Numbered from the stretch's first letter, positions 5,612 through 13,711 are shown. The stretch is DNA of 64,000 nucleotides from Aquimarina sp. U1-2 (GCF_017897595.1 NZ_JAGKIK010000002.1:186001-250000); one strand, 5' to 3'. Numbers and translations are program-made. The notes: a model not told the origin generated them from the sequence alone.

Positions 5612-7635
5612 AAAATCTTGTTCTACTCGACCTCTTCAGTGGCATAGGAGGGTTCCCGAAAGGATTGAATGAAGCCGGGTTTATTTTCCGAAAACACTAC
5701 TTCAGCGAAATAGACAAATATGCCATTGCCAATTACAAATACAATTTTAAAAAAGCCATTCATGTCGGAGCAGTCGAAAGCATTAGCAAAAAAAGCATCA
5801 TCCCCAAACCAGACATTATCACGTTCGGATCTCCTTGCCAGGATTTATCTATTGCTGGAAAAAGGAAAGGAATACAGGGAAGCAAAAGCAAACTCTTTTT
5901 TGAAGCAATTAGAGTCATCAACGAACTGCAGCCCCGTATGTTTATCTTTGAAAACGTCAAAGGACTTTTCTCCAGTAACCAAGGCAAAGACTTTGAAGTC
6001 GTACTTAGATCGTTTGCCGACTTGCGGGTTTATGACTTCCAATGGCAACTGCTTAATACTGCCTGGTTTTTACCCCAGAACCGAGAGCGTATCTACCTTG
6101 TCGGATCTCTTAGAACCCAACCCAGGCCCCAAGTATTTCCTATCGGAGAAAACAACCAAACGAATCTTGAAAGCCGTAAAAGCCTCTCGCAAGCCAACAT
6201 TGCTCCAACAGTGAGTACACGTGTCGGAGCAGATTCTAATTATGGGCCATACATATTTACCCTGAGGGGTAGGAAAAAAGGCGGTGGCCAAAATGTAGAG
6301 TTTAGAAAAGATAAATCTACCAATTGTATAACAAGTTCGGCTAAGCATAATTTTCTATTGGAAAAGTGGCATCCTTTACGCTCGGTTCGTAATGAAAAGG
6401 CCAAAGCGATCCGAAGGAAGAATCAAAAGGAGGGGATAGATTATGCTCCCTTCCGGGAGCGTGAGTTTGAAGTCAGGCTAGATGGTATCACAGGTGCATT
6501 GACCACTAACACAGAGCGAGAAAATCTACTAACCAATATGAAGACTATCCGAAGATTTACGCCTCTGGAATGCGAACGCTTACAGGGTTTTCCGGATGGC
6601 TGGACCAGTAAAGGTGTGTTTGATGGAGAGATCGAACCCATCAGTGATAGTCAGCGGTATAAACTATTGGGCAATGCAGTGAGCGTTCCGGTGGTAAAGA
6701 GAGTGGGTGAGCGTATTAGTAAAAGCCTAAAACTATTGAAAAAAGAGCCTGAAGAATCTCCGTTGGAAGGTCTTGATTTTGTAAAAACCCCAATTACCTA
6801 TTATGGAGGTAAACAGCGATTGGTCAATCTGATCTTATCACTGATTCCAAAGCATAAATTGTATTGCGAACCATTCCTGGGCGGAGCCGCAGTATTCTTC
6901 GCTAAAGAACCCAGTGAAATGGAAGTGATCAATGACCTGAATGGGGAAGTAGTCAATTTTTATCGTGTTTGCCATAACCATTTCCAAAAACTGGATAAAC
7001 TTATAAAAGCTACCCCGCATAGCCGACAAGTACATCGCGAAACTCAAGACATCCTTAAACATCCAAACCAATGTGATGCTATAAAGAGAGCCTGGGCTTT
7101 CTGGGTGCAAACCAATATGAGCTTTTCTTCCAGGATATTTGGTGGCTATGCCTATGAGCGCAAATCAAATGGTACCCTAAAGCGGTTTGTCAACAAGAAA
7201 TTGGTCTTCGACCAAACCATCAGAGATCGTTTGGAAATGGTGGACATAGAAAACAATGATGCACTTCAGGTTATCAAAAGCAGGGATGCAGTTGATAGCT
7301 TTTTCTATTGCGACCCTCCGTATTTCAATTCTAACATGGGGCACTATAAGGGTTATACTGAAAAGGATTTTGAAGAATTATTAAATATGCTGGCTAGTAT
7401 CAAGGGTAAGTTTCTGCTCAGCAGCTATCCTTCAGAAATTCTTGACCATTACACCAAAAAACATAGATGGTATACCCTTAAAAAAAGCACGGAAGTCGCT
7501 GTTACCAAACAAACTGATAAAGTAAAGACTGAAGTATTGACTGCTAATTATCCTCTGGAAAATAACCTTTCGGGAATCGATGAAGCGATCCTCGTAAACG
7601 CAAAGGCAATAAAATTAAGATTTCAATTAATCTAA
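5608..7635 (+). CDS. Fused DNA methyltransferase: cytosine-C5 plus adenine-N6 (Dam/D12 type)
   Basis: One 675-aa polypeptide carries two complete DNA methyltransferase domains. Residues 1 to about 375 are a C5-cytosine enzyme: SAM-binding DLFSGIGG (8-15), catalytic GSPCQ (Cys77), ENVKG (115-119), QNRERIYLVG near 157, and the closing LGNAVSVPVV. Residues from about 393 to 675 are a D12-class adenine-N6 enzyme: TYYGGKQRLV (near 397-406), EPFLGGAAVFF and the catalytic DPPYF (569-573). The junction is a short charged linker (KKEPEESPLEG). No restriction endonuclease gene is adjacent, so it is either an orphan anti-restriction or regulatory methylase or part of a larger element. It overlaps the JAB gene by 4 bp. 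Recognition sites cannot be predicted from sequence alone. Confidence 0.92.
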   Translation: MKNLVLLDLFSGIGGFPKGLNEAGFIFRKHYFSEIDKYAIANYKYNFKKAIHVGAVESISKKSIIPKPDIITFGSPCQDLSIAGKRKGIQGSKSKLFFEAIRVINELQPRMFIFENVKGLFSSNQGKDFEVVLRSFADLRVYDFQWQLLNTAWFLPQNRERIYLVGSLRTQPRPQVFPIGENNQTNLESRKSLSQANIAPTVSTRVGADSNYGPYIFTLRGRKKGGGQNVEFRKDKSTNCITSSAKHNFLLEKWHPLRSVRNEKAKAIRRKNQKEGIDYAPFREREFEVRLDGITGALTTNTERENLLTNMKTIRRFTPLECERLQGFPDGWTSKGVFDGEIEPISDSQRYKLLGNAVSVPVVKRVGERISKSLKLLKKEPEESPLEGLDFVKTPITYYGGKQRLVNLILSLIPKHKLYCEPFLGGAAVFFAKEPSEMEVINDLNGEVVNFYRVCHNHFQKLDKLIKATPHSRQVHRETQDILKHPNQCDAIKRAWAFWVQTNMSFSSRIFGGYAYERKSNGTLKRFVNKKLVFDQTIRDRLEMVDIENNDALQVIKSRDAVDSFFYCDPPYFNSNMGHYKGYTEKDFEELLNMLASIKGKFLLSSYPSEILDHYTKKHRWYTLKKSTEVAVTKQTDKVKTEVLTANYPLENNLSGIDEAILVNAKAIKLRFQLI

Positions 7636-7693
7636 TCTCCACCAATCCGAACGAACCCGAAAGCAACATCCATACTTCGCGTATTCTTGTCCC

Positions 7694-8938
7694 ATGAAGC
7701 CGAAAATCTCCTGGGACAATTATGAAGAGCAAATCAAAAAGGTAAATATCAAGAAGCTACCATTATTGCTACAAGACGGGCATCAGTTTTTTGAAGAGGC
7801 CAGAGATTTTTATCATTCAGAAAAAGCTGTAAAACAAGCGGTCGATCTTTATCTGGAGCGATTGAATTTGCATTTAGAGAAAACGGCTTTACCGATCCAA
7901 CTCGTGCCTACCCAAGATATACTTTTTGTGAAAAGGTTCATTGGGTTAAACGGAAAAACCAAAACGAAAAGACAGCTCCTACTTTTTATACAAACGCTTC
8001 AAAAAGCCATCCGGACAAAAACCATTAGAAAGAACTCTGTACTTGCTGAAGATATCGTCAACATCCAACAAAAACTGATCGATCAATATAACCAAATGAA
8101 TGATGAGGAGCTTTTGAAAATTGAAATCAACGGGTATTGGTTGAACAAGCTAAAAGATTTGTTAAAGGAGAAAGACCATACTGATTTGGGACTTCTTCCG
8201 AAAAAGAGTCAGCATACCAATTCTTTATCCCCTAAAAAGCAGCCGTTATTTGATTCGATGGATCAGATTGATGATCAGCCAGCCGCAAACTCATTTAAAC
8301 TTGAAGGTGATTTAGGAAGCTTCCTGGGAGATTTAGAGCGTTTTGAACTGGCGATGACTATTGAAGGCGATCAAGGAGGTGGCAAAACCCGATTTGCTTA
8401 TCAACTGGCAGATGCGTTTGCTGATATTGGAAACACCATCGCTATTTTTTCACTGGAGATCGGAAGCAAGTCAGACCTGATCCGAAGAATGCGGGAAGAT
8501 TATTTGAAGCCAGAAAATCTGAGAAAGGTCTTCATAACGGACAGGATTCCCAAAGGATTGAAGAGTATCCAGGAAGCAGCCAAAGACCTTGATGTGATCA
8601 TTCTGGATAGTTGGAATAAGACTGGTCTGCCTTCATTAGAATTTGACAAGCTGAGAAAGGCACATCCCAATGCCATATTTATTGTCATTTTTCAACGTAC
8701 CACACAAAAAATGATCCGTGGTGGAACTGCACCACTTTTTGATGCAGGAATCAATATTGAGGTTGTAAAAGTGGATGATAGCTTCTTCAATAATTATGCG
8801 GTAACGACCAAAAACCGATATGGCATCACCGGCATTCAATTCAATATTTCCAGAAAAGAGATCATCCACCAATCTTCAGAGTCAGAATTTCCGGTAGAAA
8901 ATGAATCTTCAAAACTTTTAGAAAATGAGTTGGATTAA
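7694..8938 (+). CDS. RecA/DnaB-like P-loop ATPase of a mobile element
   Basis: A 414-aa protein. The N-terminal 200 residues are helical and unassigned. The C-terminal half is a RecA/RadA-like ATPase: Walker A GDQGGGKT at about 225-232, then FSLEIGSKSDLIRRM, which resembles the DnaB/RadA 'SLEM' region, and Walker B DVIILDSW near 300. It lacks the zinc finger of RadA and the full helicase core of DnaB. It probably acts on DNA in replication, repair or transfer of the element. It starts 58 bp after the methyltransferase and overlaps the next gene by 14 bp. The exact role is unknown. Confidence 0.75.
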   Translation: MKPKISWDNYEEQIKKVNIKKLPLLLQDGHQFFEEARDFYHSEKAVKQAVDLYLERLNLHLEKTALPIQLVPTQDILFVKRFIGLNGKTKTKRQLLLFIQTLQKAIRTKTIRKNSVLAEDIVNIQQKLIDQYNQMNDEELLKIEINGYWLNKLKDLLKEKDHTDLGLLPKKSQHTNSLSPKKQPLFDSMDQIDDQPAANSFKLEGDLGSFLGDLERFELAMTIEGDQGGGKTRFAYQLADAFADIGNTIAIFSLEIGSKSDLIRRMREDYLKPENLRKVFITDRIPKGLKSIQEAAKDLDVIILDSWNKTGLPSLEFDKLRKAHPNAIFIVIFQRTTQKMIRGGTAPLFDAGINIEVVKVDDSFFNNYAVTTKNRYGITGIQFNISRKEIIHQSSESEFPVENESSKLLENELD

Positions 8939-9584
8939 AGTAATTGGCACAGTTAGAAAATTGCTTCCTTTTTTATTGATCCTGCTTCTGGGGTTACAAA
9001 TCCACTTCTGGAGGAAGGAAAAACAAAAAGTAAAAGACTTTCAAGAAGTCTATCGTATCCAACAAAAGGAAATTGAAATCTGGCGGGATGAAGCAGGTAA
9101 AAACCGAACTCGTGCAGATATTGCGGAGATCAAAGCGGCCAATGCCAACATTGTTCTCAAAGAAGACCTAAAGATGTTTTTGAAAAAAGAGGTGGGTAAC
9201 CTCAAAAGAAACCTGATCAGTTATTCCATTGTTAAGGCATCTACAACAGGAGATTTTAAGACTGGAACGGCTGACACCTTGTATGTTCTTAATGAAATCA
9301 AGTCCCTTCCAGCCAAAAAGTTTTTCATTAATAATCCGGATCTGAAATTCGAAGGCCTTTATATTCCTCAGCTCGATACCCTCACCGCCAACTACCAGGT
9401 CATTCATAACTTTGATATTTTCTACTACTACAAAAAGCCTGGTAAGTTTCCATTAAATATCTTCCGCAGAAGAAAAGCCGTAGCAGAGATCCGCTTTGAA
9501 AACAAAGGTTCTCAAGCAGATAGTTTGTTTACTCTGGTGCTGGAGCGAAGAAGAGGGTTGTTGAGAAGTGTTATGGGTAAATAA
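8925..9584 (+). CDS. Membrane-anchored coiled-coil protein
   Basis: A 219-aa protein with one N-terminal membrane helix (LLPFLLILLLGLQIHFW, residues 13-29) followed by a long charged coiled coil (about 30-95) and a small mixed domain. The layout of a short cytoplasmic tail, single helix and extended coil resembles phage Rz/i-spanin-like proteins or DUF6549-type proteins of Bacteroidota elements, but sequence identity with either was not established. It overlaps the ATPase gene by 14 bp and so is likely translated from the same message. Residues 130-150 (KFFINNPDLKFEGLYIPQLD) are the most conserved-looking stretch. Confidence 0.65.
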   Translation: MSWIKVIGTVRKLLPFLLILLLGLQIHFWRKEKQKVKDFQEVYRIQQKEIEIWRDEAGKNRTRADIAEIKAANANIVLKEDLKMFLKKEVGNLKRNLISYSIVKASTTGDFKTGTADTLYVLNEIKSLPAKKFFINNPDLKFEGLYIPQLDTLTANYQVIHNFDIFYYYKKPGKFPLNIFRRRKAVAEIRFENKGSQADSLFTLVLERRRGLLRSVMGK

Positions 9585-9627
9585 GATTTAACATTCTGAC
9601 ACGTTTACTATTCATATTTTTATAGCT

Positions 9628-9879
9628 ATGAATATCGCAAAAGATAAATCAACGGGCAGAGAGATGGAAGCTGAAGAGCTCAAGCTTTTAGCATCAGTAG
9701 AGAAAGAGAATTATGAGTGTATTGATGCTAATTGCAAAATCCGTTTAATACCATGTTCTTTTGAAAAGCACCATAAACCCAGACCATATTTTAAGACTGA
9801 AAAAGGTGTTCATCACTCACAGGATTGTGTTTTTAGTCAATATACTGAACTCCAAAAAAATCCAGAACCACAGATGTAA
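9628..9879 (+). CDS. CxxC-type N-terminal fragment of a frameshifted protein
   Basis: An 83-aa reading frame with a Cys/His-rich segment: CIDANCKIRLIPC, KPRPYFKTEKG, HHSQDC. The 'C..C, RPYF, H...C' arrangement resembles the zinc-ribbon at the front of CoiA-like proteins and other Bacteroidota element proteins. It stops at 9877-9879, 17 bases after a run of seven A (9854-9860). If one steps back by one base in that run, the frame continues openly to 10568. It is therefore probably the N-terminus of a longer protein of about 313 aa, not a complete gene. Confidence 0.55.
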   Translation: MNIAKDKSTGREMEAEELKLLASVEKENYECIDANCKIRLIPCSFEKHHKPRPYFKTEKGVHHSQDCVFSQYTELQKNPEPQM

Positions 9880-10568
9880 GTGTAGATGTCGTCTTTCCTG
9901 TTGCTTATCCAAGTAAACTAATTAAACCTACCAAGAAGACAATCAAAACCGATGAGGAAGGAAATAATTCTTCAGATCAGGATGATCCAATAAATAGTGG
10001 AGGTAAAAATATAAACCCTCATTCTTATGAGAGAAAAAGAAATAGAGTTGTTACCGCTTTAGGGCAAGTGGTAGACTTTTATCTCAACTTTCCATATAAC
10101 CGAAACAATCCTCTGGAGCTATTGGATTTAAAGACAGGGTACCAATATGCATTTAAAAGAATCAAAGGAAAAAGTGATGGACAGTACAAAGGCCGTAAAG
10201 TTTATTTTGGCAGGGTTTCCTTAAGTGAAGACAATGTAACTGAAAAAGGAAACCAATTATTCATTGAGCTCTATGAATTTGACAAGTGGGTCAAAAACGG
10301 TGAAAAAAGCGGCCCCAATCGCAACTACAGTATTGCAATCGATTTAACCGGATTAAGTAATCATAAGAAAACAAAAATTCTCAACGAGCTTACTTTTGCT
10401 ACTATTGATCAAAAAAGCGACAAGGATAAAGAGACTAAAAAGAAAGCCTATATTTTCTTTCTAGGGGATCCTCCTAAAAAAGATGACGCATACCTGTTTA
10501 CCGTTTATGAAAATTATGTGGTTTGTAGATATGATGAAATATTACCTACGGTCAATTCTGAAAAATAA
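9849..10568 (+). pseudogene. C-terminal part of the frameshifted element protein
   Basis: The frame is open from 9849 (after a stop at 9846) to 10568 but has no ATG near its front; the first weak start is GTG at 10068. From the A7 run it reads DVVFPVAYPSKLIKPTKKT, an acidic, serine-rich linker, then a domain with VVDFYLNFPYNRNNPLEL, YKGRKVYFGRVSLSED and YVVCRYDEILP. No known fold was recognised. The simplest reading is a single gene (9628-10568) broken by a one-base indel in the homopolymer. Sequencing error or slippage at the A7 run are alternatives. It is the last gene of the operon and is followed at once by a hairpin. Confidence 0.55.
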
Positions 10569-10569
10569 A

Positions 10570-10597
10570 AAAGCCCCAACATTACTGCTGAGGCTTT
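10570..10597 (+). terminator. Hairpin ending the mobile operon
   Basis: AAAGCCCCA pairs with TGAGGCTTT (one C-A mismatch) around a 10-base loop, 2 bp after the last codon. It is followed by a modest T-rich stretch, consistent with an intrinsic terminator. Confidence 0.55.
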
Positions 10598-10617
10598 GAT
10601 TTGGAAGTTTGTTTTTG

Positions 10618-10952
10618 TGGGCCCTGAAGGGCTCGAACCTTCGACCCCCTGATTCACTTATCCGAAAGTTTCCTTCGCGGGGTAGGACTATATCATCACC
10701 CATCACAATACATTGTGATTAGGGTGCTGGGCGCTCGAGGAGTGATTATTAGTAAGATTCTTCACACTCTAGTCTCTGCACCTTTCCGATTACTGTTACA
10801 TCTATTCATCGGACTTGGCTCAGGATTGCCATGCCACACTAAAAAAGTATGGTGCAGGTTTCCCTGAGTTCACCCAGTTTGCATCTTTGAATTACTCCAA
10901 AGAGTCACCAATTTGATGAGTCAGGTGCTCTAACCAGCTGAGCTAAGGGCCC
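10618..10952 (-). tRNA. ileX: tRNA-Ile(CAU), interrupted by a group I intron
   Basis: The exons are 10952-10916 and 10654-10618. Acceptor GGGCCCT pairs with AGGGCCC. The D arm reads GCTCAGCTGGTTAGAGC, the anticodon stem CCTGA/TCAGG, and the T arm is GAAGGTTCGAGCCCTTC. The rebuilt anticodon loop is CTCATAA, and the body follows the tRNA-Ile2 pattern (GGSCCCTTAGCTCAG... GACTCATAATC) more closely than elongator or initiator Met. C34 would be converted to lysidine by TilS so that the tRNA reads AUA. CCA is not encoded. The intron lies between positions 36 and 37. The gene's 3' end faces the mobile operon, the usual side for island insertion. Confidence 0.9.
10655..10915 (-). ncRNA. Group I intron (IC3, Azoarcus-like) in tRNA anticodon loop
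   Basis: A 261-nt intron without an ORF. The 5' exon ends in CAU, and the internal guide GUG (from TTGGTGACTC) pairs with it, placing the U.G wobble at the splice site, as in the Azoarcus tRNA-Ile ribozyme. Core elements in order are TCAGGGAAACCTG (P4-P5), ATGGCAATCCTGAGCCAAG, AGGTGCAGAGACTAGA (P7) and GATATAGTCC (P7'). It ends with the conserved G (10655). These signatures match IC3 introns and leave little doubt about the assignment. Confidence 0.92.
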
Positions 10953-11067
10953 TAAACTCTCCATTTTTTGACCAAAAATGTTCAGAAAATGTTCAAACTT
11001 CCAATATTTTAAAGAACGAAGGTTTTTAAACCTTTGATTGTTAACGTTTTATGCCAACTTCTCACAT

Positions 11068-11109
11068 TGATTATGAGTCAGGTGCTCTAACCAGCTGAGC
11101 TATGGGACC
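11068..11109 (-). pseudogene. Truncated tRNA-Ile(CAU) 5' half, intronless
   Basis: Minus strand GGTCCCA TA, the D arm and CCTGACTCATAATCA are present, identical to the functional copy from the D arm through the anticodon. The sequence then departs into unrelated DNA (ATGTGAG) with no T arm or 3' acceptor strand. The anticodon loop here is continuous (CTCATAA), so this relic never had, or has lost, the intron. It lies 116 bp upstream of the intact gene. Confidence 0.8.
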
Positions 11110-11210
11110 TAAAACGGAGCGCAAATTTAAGTAATTGAACCAAACACGCCAAACATTTTTAATTTTAATTAAGTGAAGTTCTATTTCGTAGCGCCTAAAG
11201 AGTGTATGTA

Positions 11211-11365
11211 ATACCAGTTCCGCTTTAAAATAACTTATTAAAAATTGTCCTTTTCCGTTGATACTTCAACATAAAAAGCAACCGTAGCTATGATTGAGTT
11301 TTCTTTTTTATCTAAACAAAAAATGACTGCTTTTTATTTGAGCAATTTTAAAGTAGAACTGGTAT
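11211..11365. mobile_element. MITE-like fold-back repeat, family 1, copy 1
   Basis: A 155-bp non-coding unit bounded by 21-bp inverted repeats (ATACCAGTTCCGCTTTAAAAT and ATTTTAAAGTAGAACTGGTAT, two mismatches). The inner sequence, including ATACTTCAACATAAAAAGCAA and TAAACAAAAAATGACTG, recurs at 44443-44632. No ORF is present. It probably moves, or moved, through a transposase encoded elsewhere. Confidence 0.7.
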
Positions 11366-11417
11366 AAAATAGTACACTGAATTTATCCCTCAGAAGAGCG
11401 AGATCTATTTCTAGACG

Positions 11418-11834
11418 TTATATCTTTTTTATATCCTGGCAAAGTTCGATGAGTACTCCATTGGTGCTTTTAGGATGTAGAAAAGCAACCAGTTTATTAT
11501 CGGCTCCAGATTTTGGTGTTTTAGTGATAATTTGAAAGCCTTCGTTCTCTAACCTGTCTAACTCTTTTTCGATATCATCTACGTCAAATGCAATATGATG
11601 AATCCCTTCGCCTTTTTTGGCGATAAATTTCCCAATAGGCCCATCTTCCCTTGTGCTAGACAAAAGCTCAATTTTACTTTCGCCAACCTTAAAAAAAGAA
11701 GTGATTACAGCTTCGCTCTCTACCGTCTCTTGTTTATAGGGAGCTACTCCTAGCAGTTTCTCGTAAAGCTTATTTGCCATATTGATGTCTTTTACAGCAA
11801 TACCCAAGTGTTCTATTTTATTAAATGCGCCCAT
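11418..11834 (-). CDS. mce: Methylmalonyl-CoA epimerase
   Basis: A 138-aa protein of the glyoxalase/VOC fold. It interconverts the (2R) and (2S) epimers of methylmalonyl-CoA, linking propionyl-CoA metabolism to methylmalonyl-CoA mutase. Visible are the first metal ligand HLGIAV (His10), the IELLSS strand, GEGIHHIAFDV with the second histidine ligand, and the C-terminal GVLIELCQ with the glutamate ligand. Length is normal for the family. It is divergent from rbfA across a 219-bp spacer holding promoters for both. The start MGAFNKIEHLG matches the usual family N-terminus. Confidence 0.93.
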   Translation of the reverse strand: MGAFNKIEHLGIAVKDINMANKLYEKLLGVAPYKQETVESEAVITSFFKVGESKIELLSSTREDGPIGKFIAKKGEGIHHIAFDVDDIEKELDRLENEGFQIITKTPKSGADNKLVAFLHPKSTNGVLIELCQDIKKI

Positions 11835-12016
11835 AGTAACATTGTATGAATTGATGCAAAAATAATAGAATCAAAATCAATTGGGTCTAAAAAAAGAGGT
11901 TTCATTTTTGTAGCTATAGAGCTATATAGTACAAATTGTAAAATCTTATGCGATCGTCATTTGTGTACGCCATCGGTAAAAGCTTACCAGAGCGACCTCC
12001 CAAAATTAATATGAAG

Positions 12017-12048
12017 TTGTCTCGTACAAAGATTAATACGTATTTTTG
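12017..12048 (+). promoter_or_regulatory. Bacteroidota-type promoter for rbfA
   Basis: TTG at 12017-12019 and TATTTTTG at 12041-12048 (TAnnTTTG -7 box) are separated by 21 bp. The ATG at 12054 lies only 5 bp after the -7 box, so the message is probably leaderless or nearly so. Confidence 0.55.
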
Positions 12049-12053
12049 TAGTT

Positions 12054-12446
12054 ATGGAAACAAATCGACAGAAAAAAATTGCGGGGGTATTACAACGAGA
12101 TGTAGCCGATGTGATACAACAAGCATTACGAGAGGCGGGAGTTCATGGTATTTTGGTTTCTGTTACCAAAGTAAGTGTAACTACCGATCTTTCGATTGCA
12201 AAAGTATATATGAGTGTTTTTCCTCATACAGAAGGAGAAAAAGTGTTAAGTGAAGTAGATGCAGTAAAATCTCAAATCAAACACCAGGTCGCACAGCGCA
12301 CAAAAAATCAGTTGAGACGTATGCCAGAGCTTTCCTATTTTATAGATGACTCACTAGAGTATATTTCTAAGATTGAAAAAGCCGTACAGGGAGAAGAAAA
12401 CCCCATTCAAAATCCAGAACTTTTGGAAAGACGAAAAAAGAAGTGA
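12054..12446 (+). CDS. rbfA: Ribosome-binding factor A
   Basis: A 130-aa KH-fold protein that binds the 30S subunit and assists late 16S rRNA processing, important at low temperature. It shows the typical start (QKKIAGVLQRDVADVIQ), the central VSVTTDLSIAKVYMSVFP, and the C-terminal RRMPELSYFIDDSLEYISKI. Length is normal with a lysine-rich tail. Its TGA overlaps the GTG start of the following permease gene by 4 bp (GTGA), so they are co-translated. A -7 box ends 5 bp upstream of the ATG. Confidence 0.95.
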   Translation: METNRQKKIAGVLQRDVADVIQQALREAGVHGILVSVTKVSVTTDLSIAKVYMSVFPHTEGEKVLSEVDAVKSQIKHQVAQRTKNQLRRMPELSYFIDDSLEYISKIEKAVQGEENPIQNPELLERRKKK

Positions 12447-13645
12447 ATTTTTCATACTACATCGCAAAGCGTTATTTGTTCTCTCCGGGGAGTAGCAACG
12501 CTATTAATATTATCACCGGGATTGCGGCAGCAGGAGTAGTTATAGCTGCGATGGCTTTATTTTTGGTGTTAACAGGGTTCGCCGGACTCAAAGATTTTAG
12601 TCTTCAGTTTTCTACATTTTTTGATCCGGATCTTAAAGTTTTCCCGTCAAGCGGAAAGACTTTTGTTATCGATAAAGAAAAAAAGGAGCAACTAAACCAG
12701 ATCGAAGGAATTGCTCATTTCTCTGAAATTATTGAGGATCATGTTTTTCTTGAATTCAGGGATAAACAAAAAACGGCCTTCATCAAAGGCGTAGATCGCA
12801 ATTATAACAAGGTAATTCAAACCGATAGTATTGTGGTGTATGGCGACTGGTTAACAGATAATGATTTTCAAGTTGTTGCAGGTAACGGAATCAGTAGAGA
12901 ACTAAGTATGGGAGTAGAACAAACCTATACGAATCTATTAGGTATCTACGTGCCAAAACCAGGTAAAGGAATACCCAATGACATTACCAAAGCATTTCGA
13001 TCTAAAAAAGTAGTGAATATCGGTATTTATGATGTTAATGAAGAGCTTAGTGAAAAATACGTTTTTACAACGATTACCTTGGCACGTACATTACTCGATA
13101 TCCCCAATAACGAAGTAACACATCTGGAGTTCAAAATACTGCCCAACGCAAGCGAAGAAGCTGTTACCCAACAATTGCATGCTATATTTGGAGATAAAAT
13201 CTTGATAAAGAACCGGTTTCAGCTTAACGATAAATTGTACAAAATGCTGAATACCGAAAACCTGGTATCTTATTTAGTCATCACTCTTATCGCTATAATT
13301 GCCCTGTTTAATGTCGCCGGAGCTATTATTATGATGATTATAGATAAGAAAAGTAATGTTAAGACCTTATACAACGTAGGTGCGTCATTGGCTAGTATCA
13401 GAAAAATTTTCTTGTTTCAGGGGTCGCTCATGACCGTTTTAGGCACTTTATTGGGGCTTACCCTTGGTTTAGTATTGATCCTTATGCAACAACATTTCAG
13501 TTTGTTAATGATTACCCCTTCACTGCCGTACCCTACAAAAATTACCACAATAAGTTTTATCGTCGTTTTTTTTACGATAACTATTATAGGATTTGTAGCC
13601 TCATTACTGGCTTCTAGCAGAATAAACCAACGACTTATTAATTAA
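12443..13645 (+). CDS. FtsX/LolE-like ABC transporter permease
   Basis: A 400-aa inner-membrane protein with the four-helix FtsX/LolC-E layout. Helix 1 is near residues 25-48 (IAAAGVVIAAMALFLVLTGF). A large periplasmic domain spans about 50-275. Three helices follow at the C-terminus (LVITLIAIIALFNVAGAIIM, a central one near 325-345, and IIGFVASLLASSRINQRL). Homologues in Bacteroidota, usually next to rbfA, are annotated as lipoprotein-releasing permeases; the substrate is inferred, and no ATPase gene is adjacent. The GTG start overlaps the rbfA stop. Confidence 0.88.
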   Translation: MNFSYYIAKRYLFSPGSSNAINIITGIAAAGVVIAAMALFLVLTGFAGLKDFSLQFSTFFDPDLKVFPSSGKTFVIDKEKKEQLNQIEGIAHFSEIIEDHVFLEFRDKQKTAFIKGVDRNYNKVIQTDSIVVYGDWLTDNDFQVVAGNGISRELSMGVEQTYTNLLGIYVPKPGKGIPNDITKAFRSKKVVNIGIYDVNEELSEKYVFTTITLARTLLDIPNNEVTHLEFKILPNASEEAVTQQLHAIFGDKILIKNRFQLNDKLYKMLNTENLVSYLVITLIAIIALFNVAGAIIMMIIDKKSNVKTLYNVGASLASIRKIFLFQGSLMTVLGTLLGLTLGLVLILMQQHFSLLMITPSLPYPTKITTISFIVVFFTITIIGFVASLLASSRINQRLIN

Positions 13646-13711
13646 TATGAAAATTGGTATCATCCTGTTCTATAGCGATTTAGTAGGAATGCTAAAAAGT
13701 AAGAATATCTT

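Noticed and set aside
9849-9882. Programmed -1 frameshift
   Set aside because: The slippery heptamer is not in the zero-frame register and no downstream stimulatory hairpin was seen; a simple indel is more likely.
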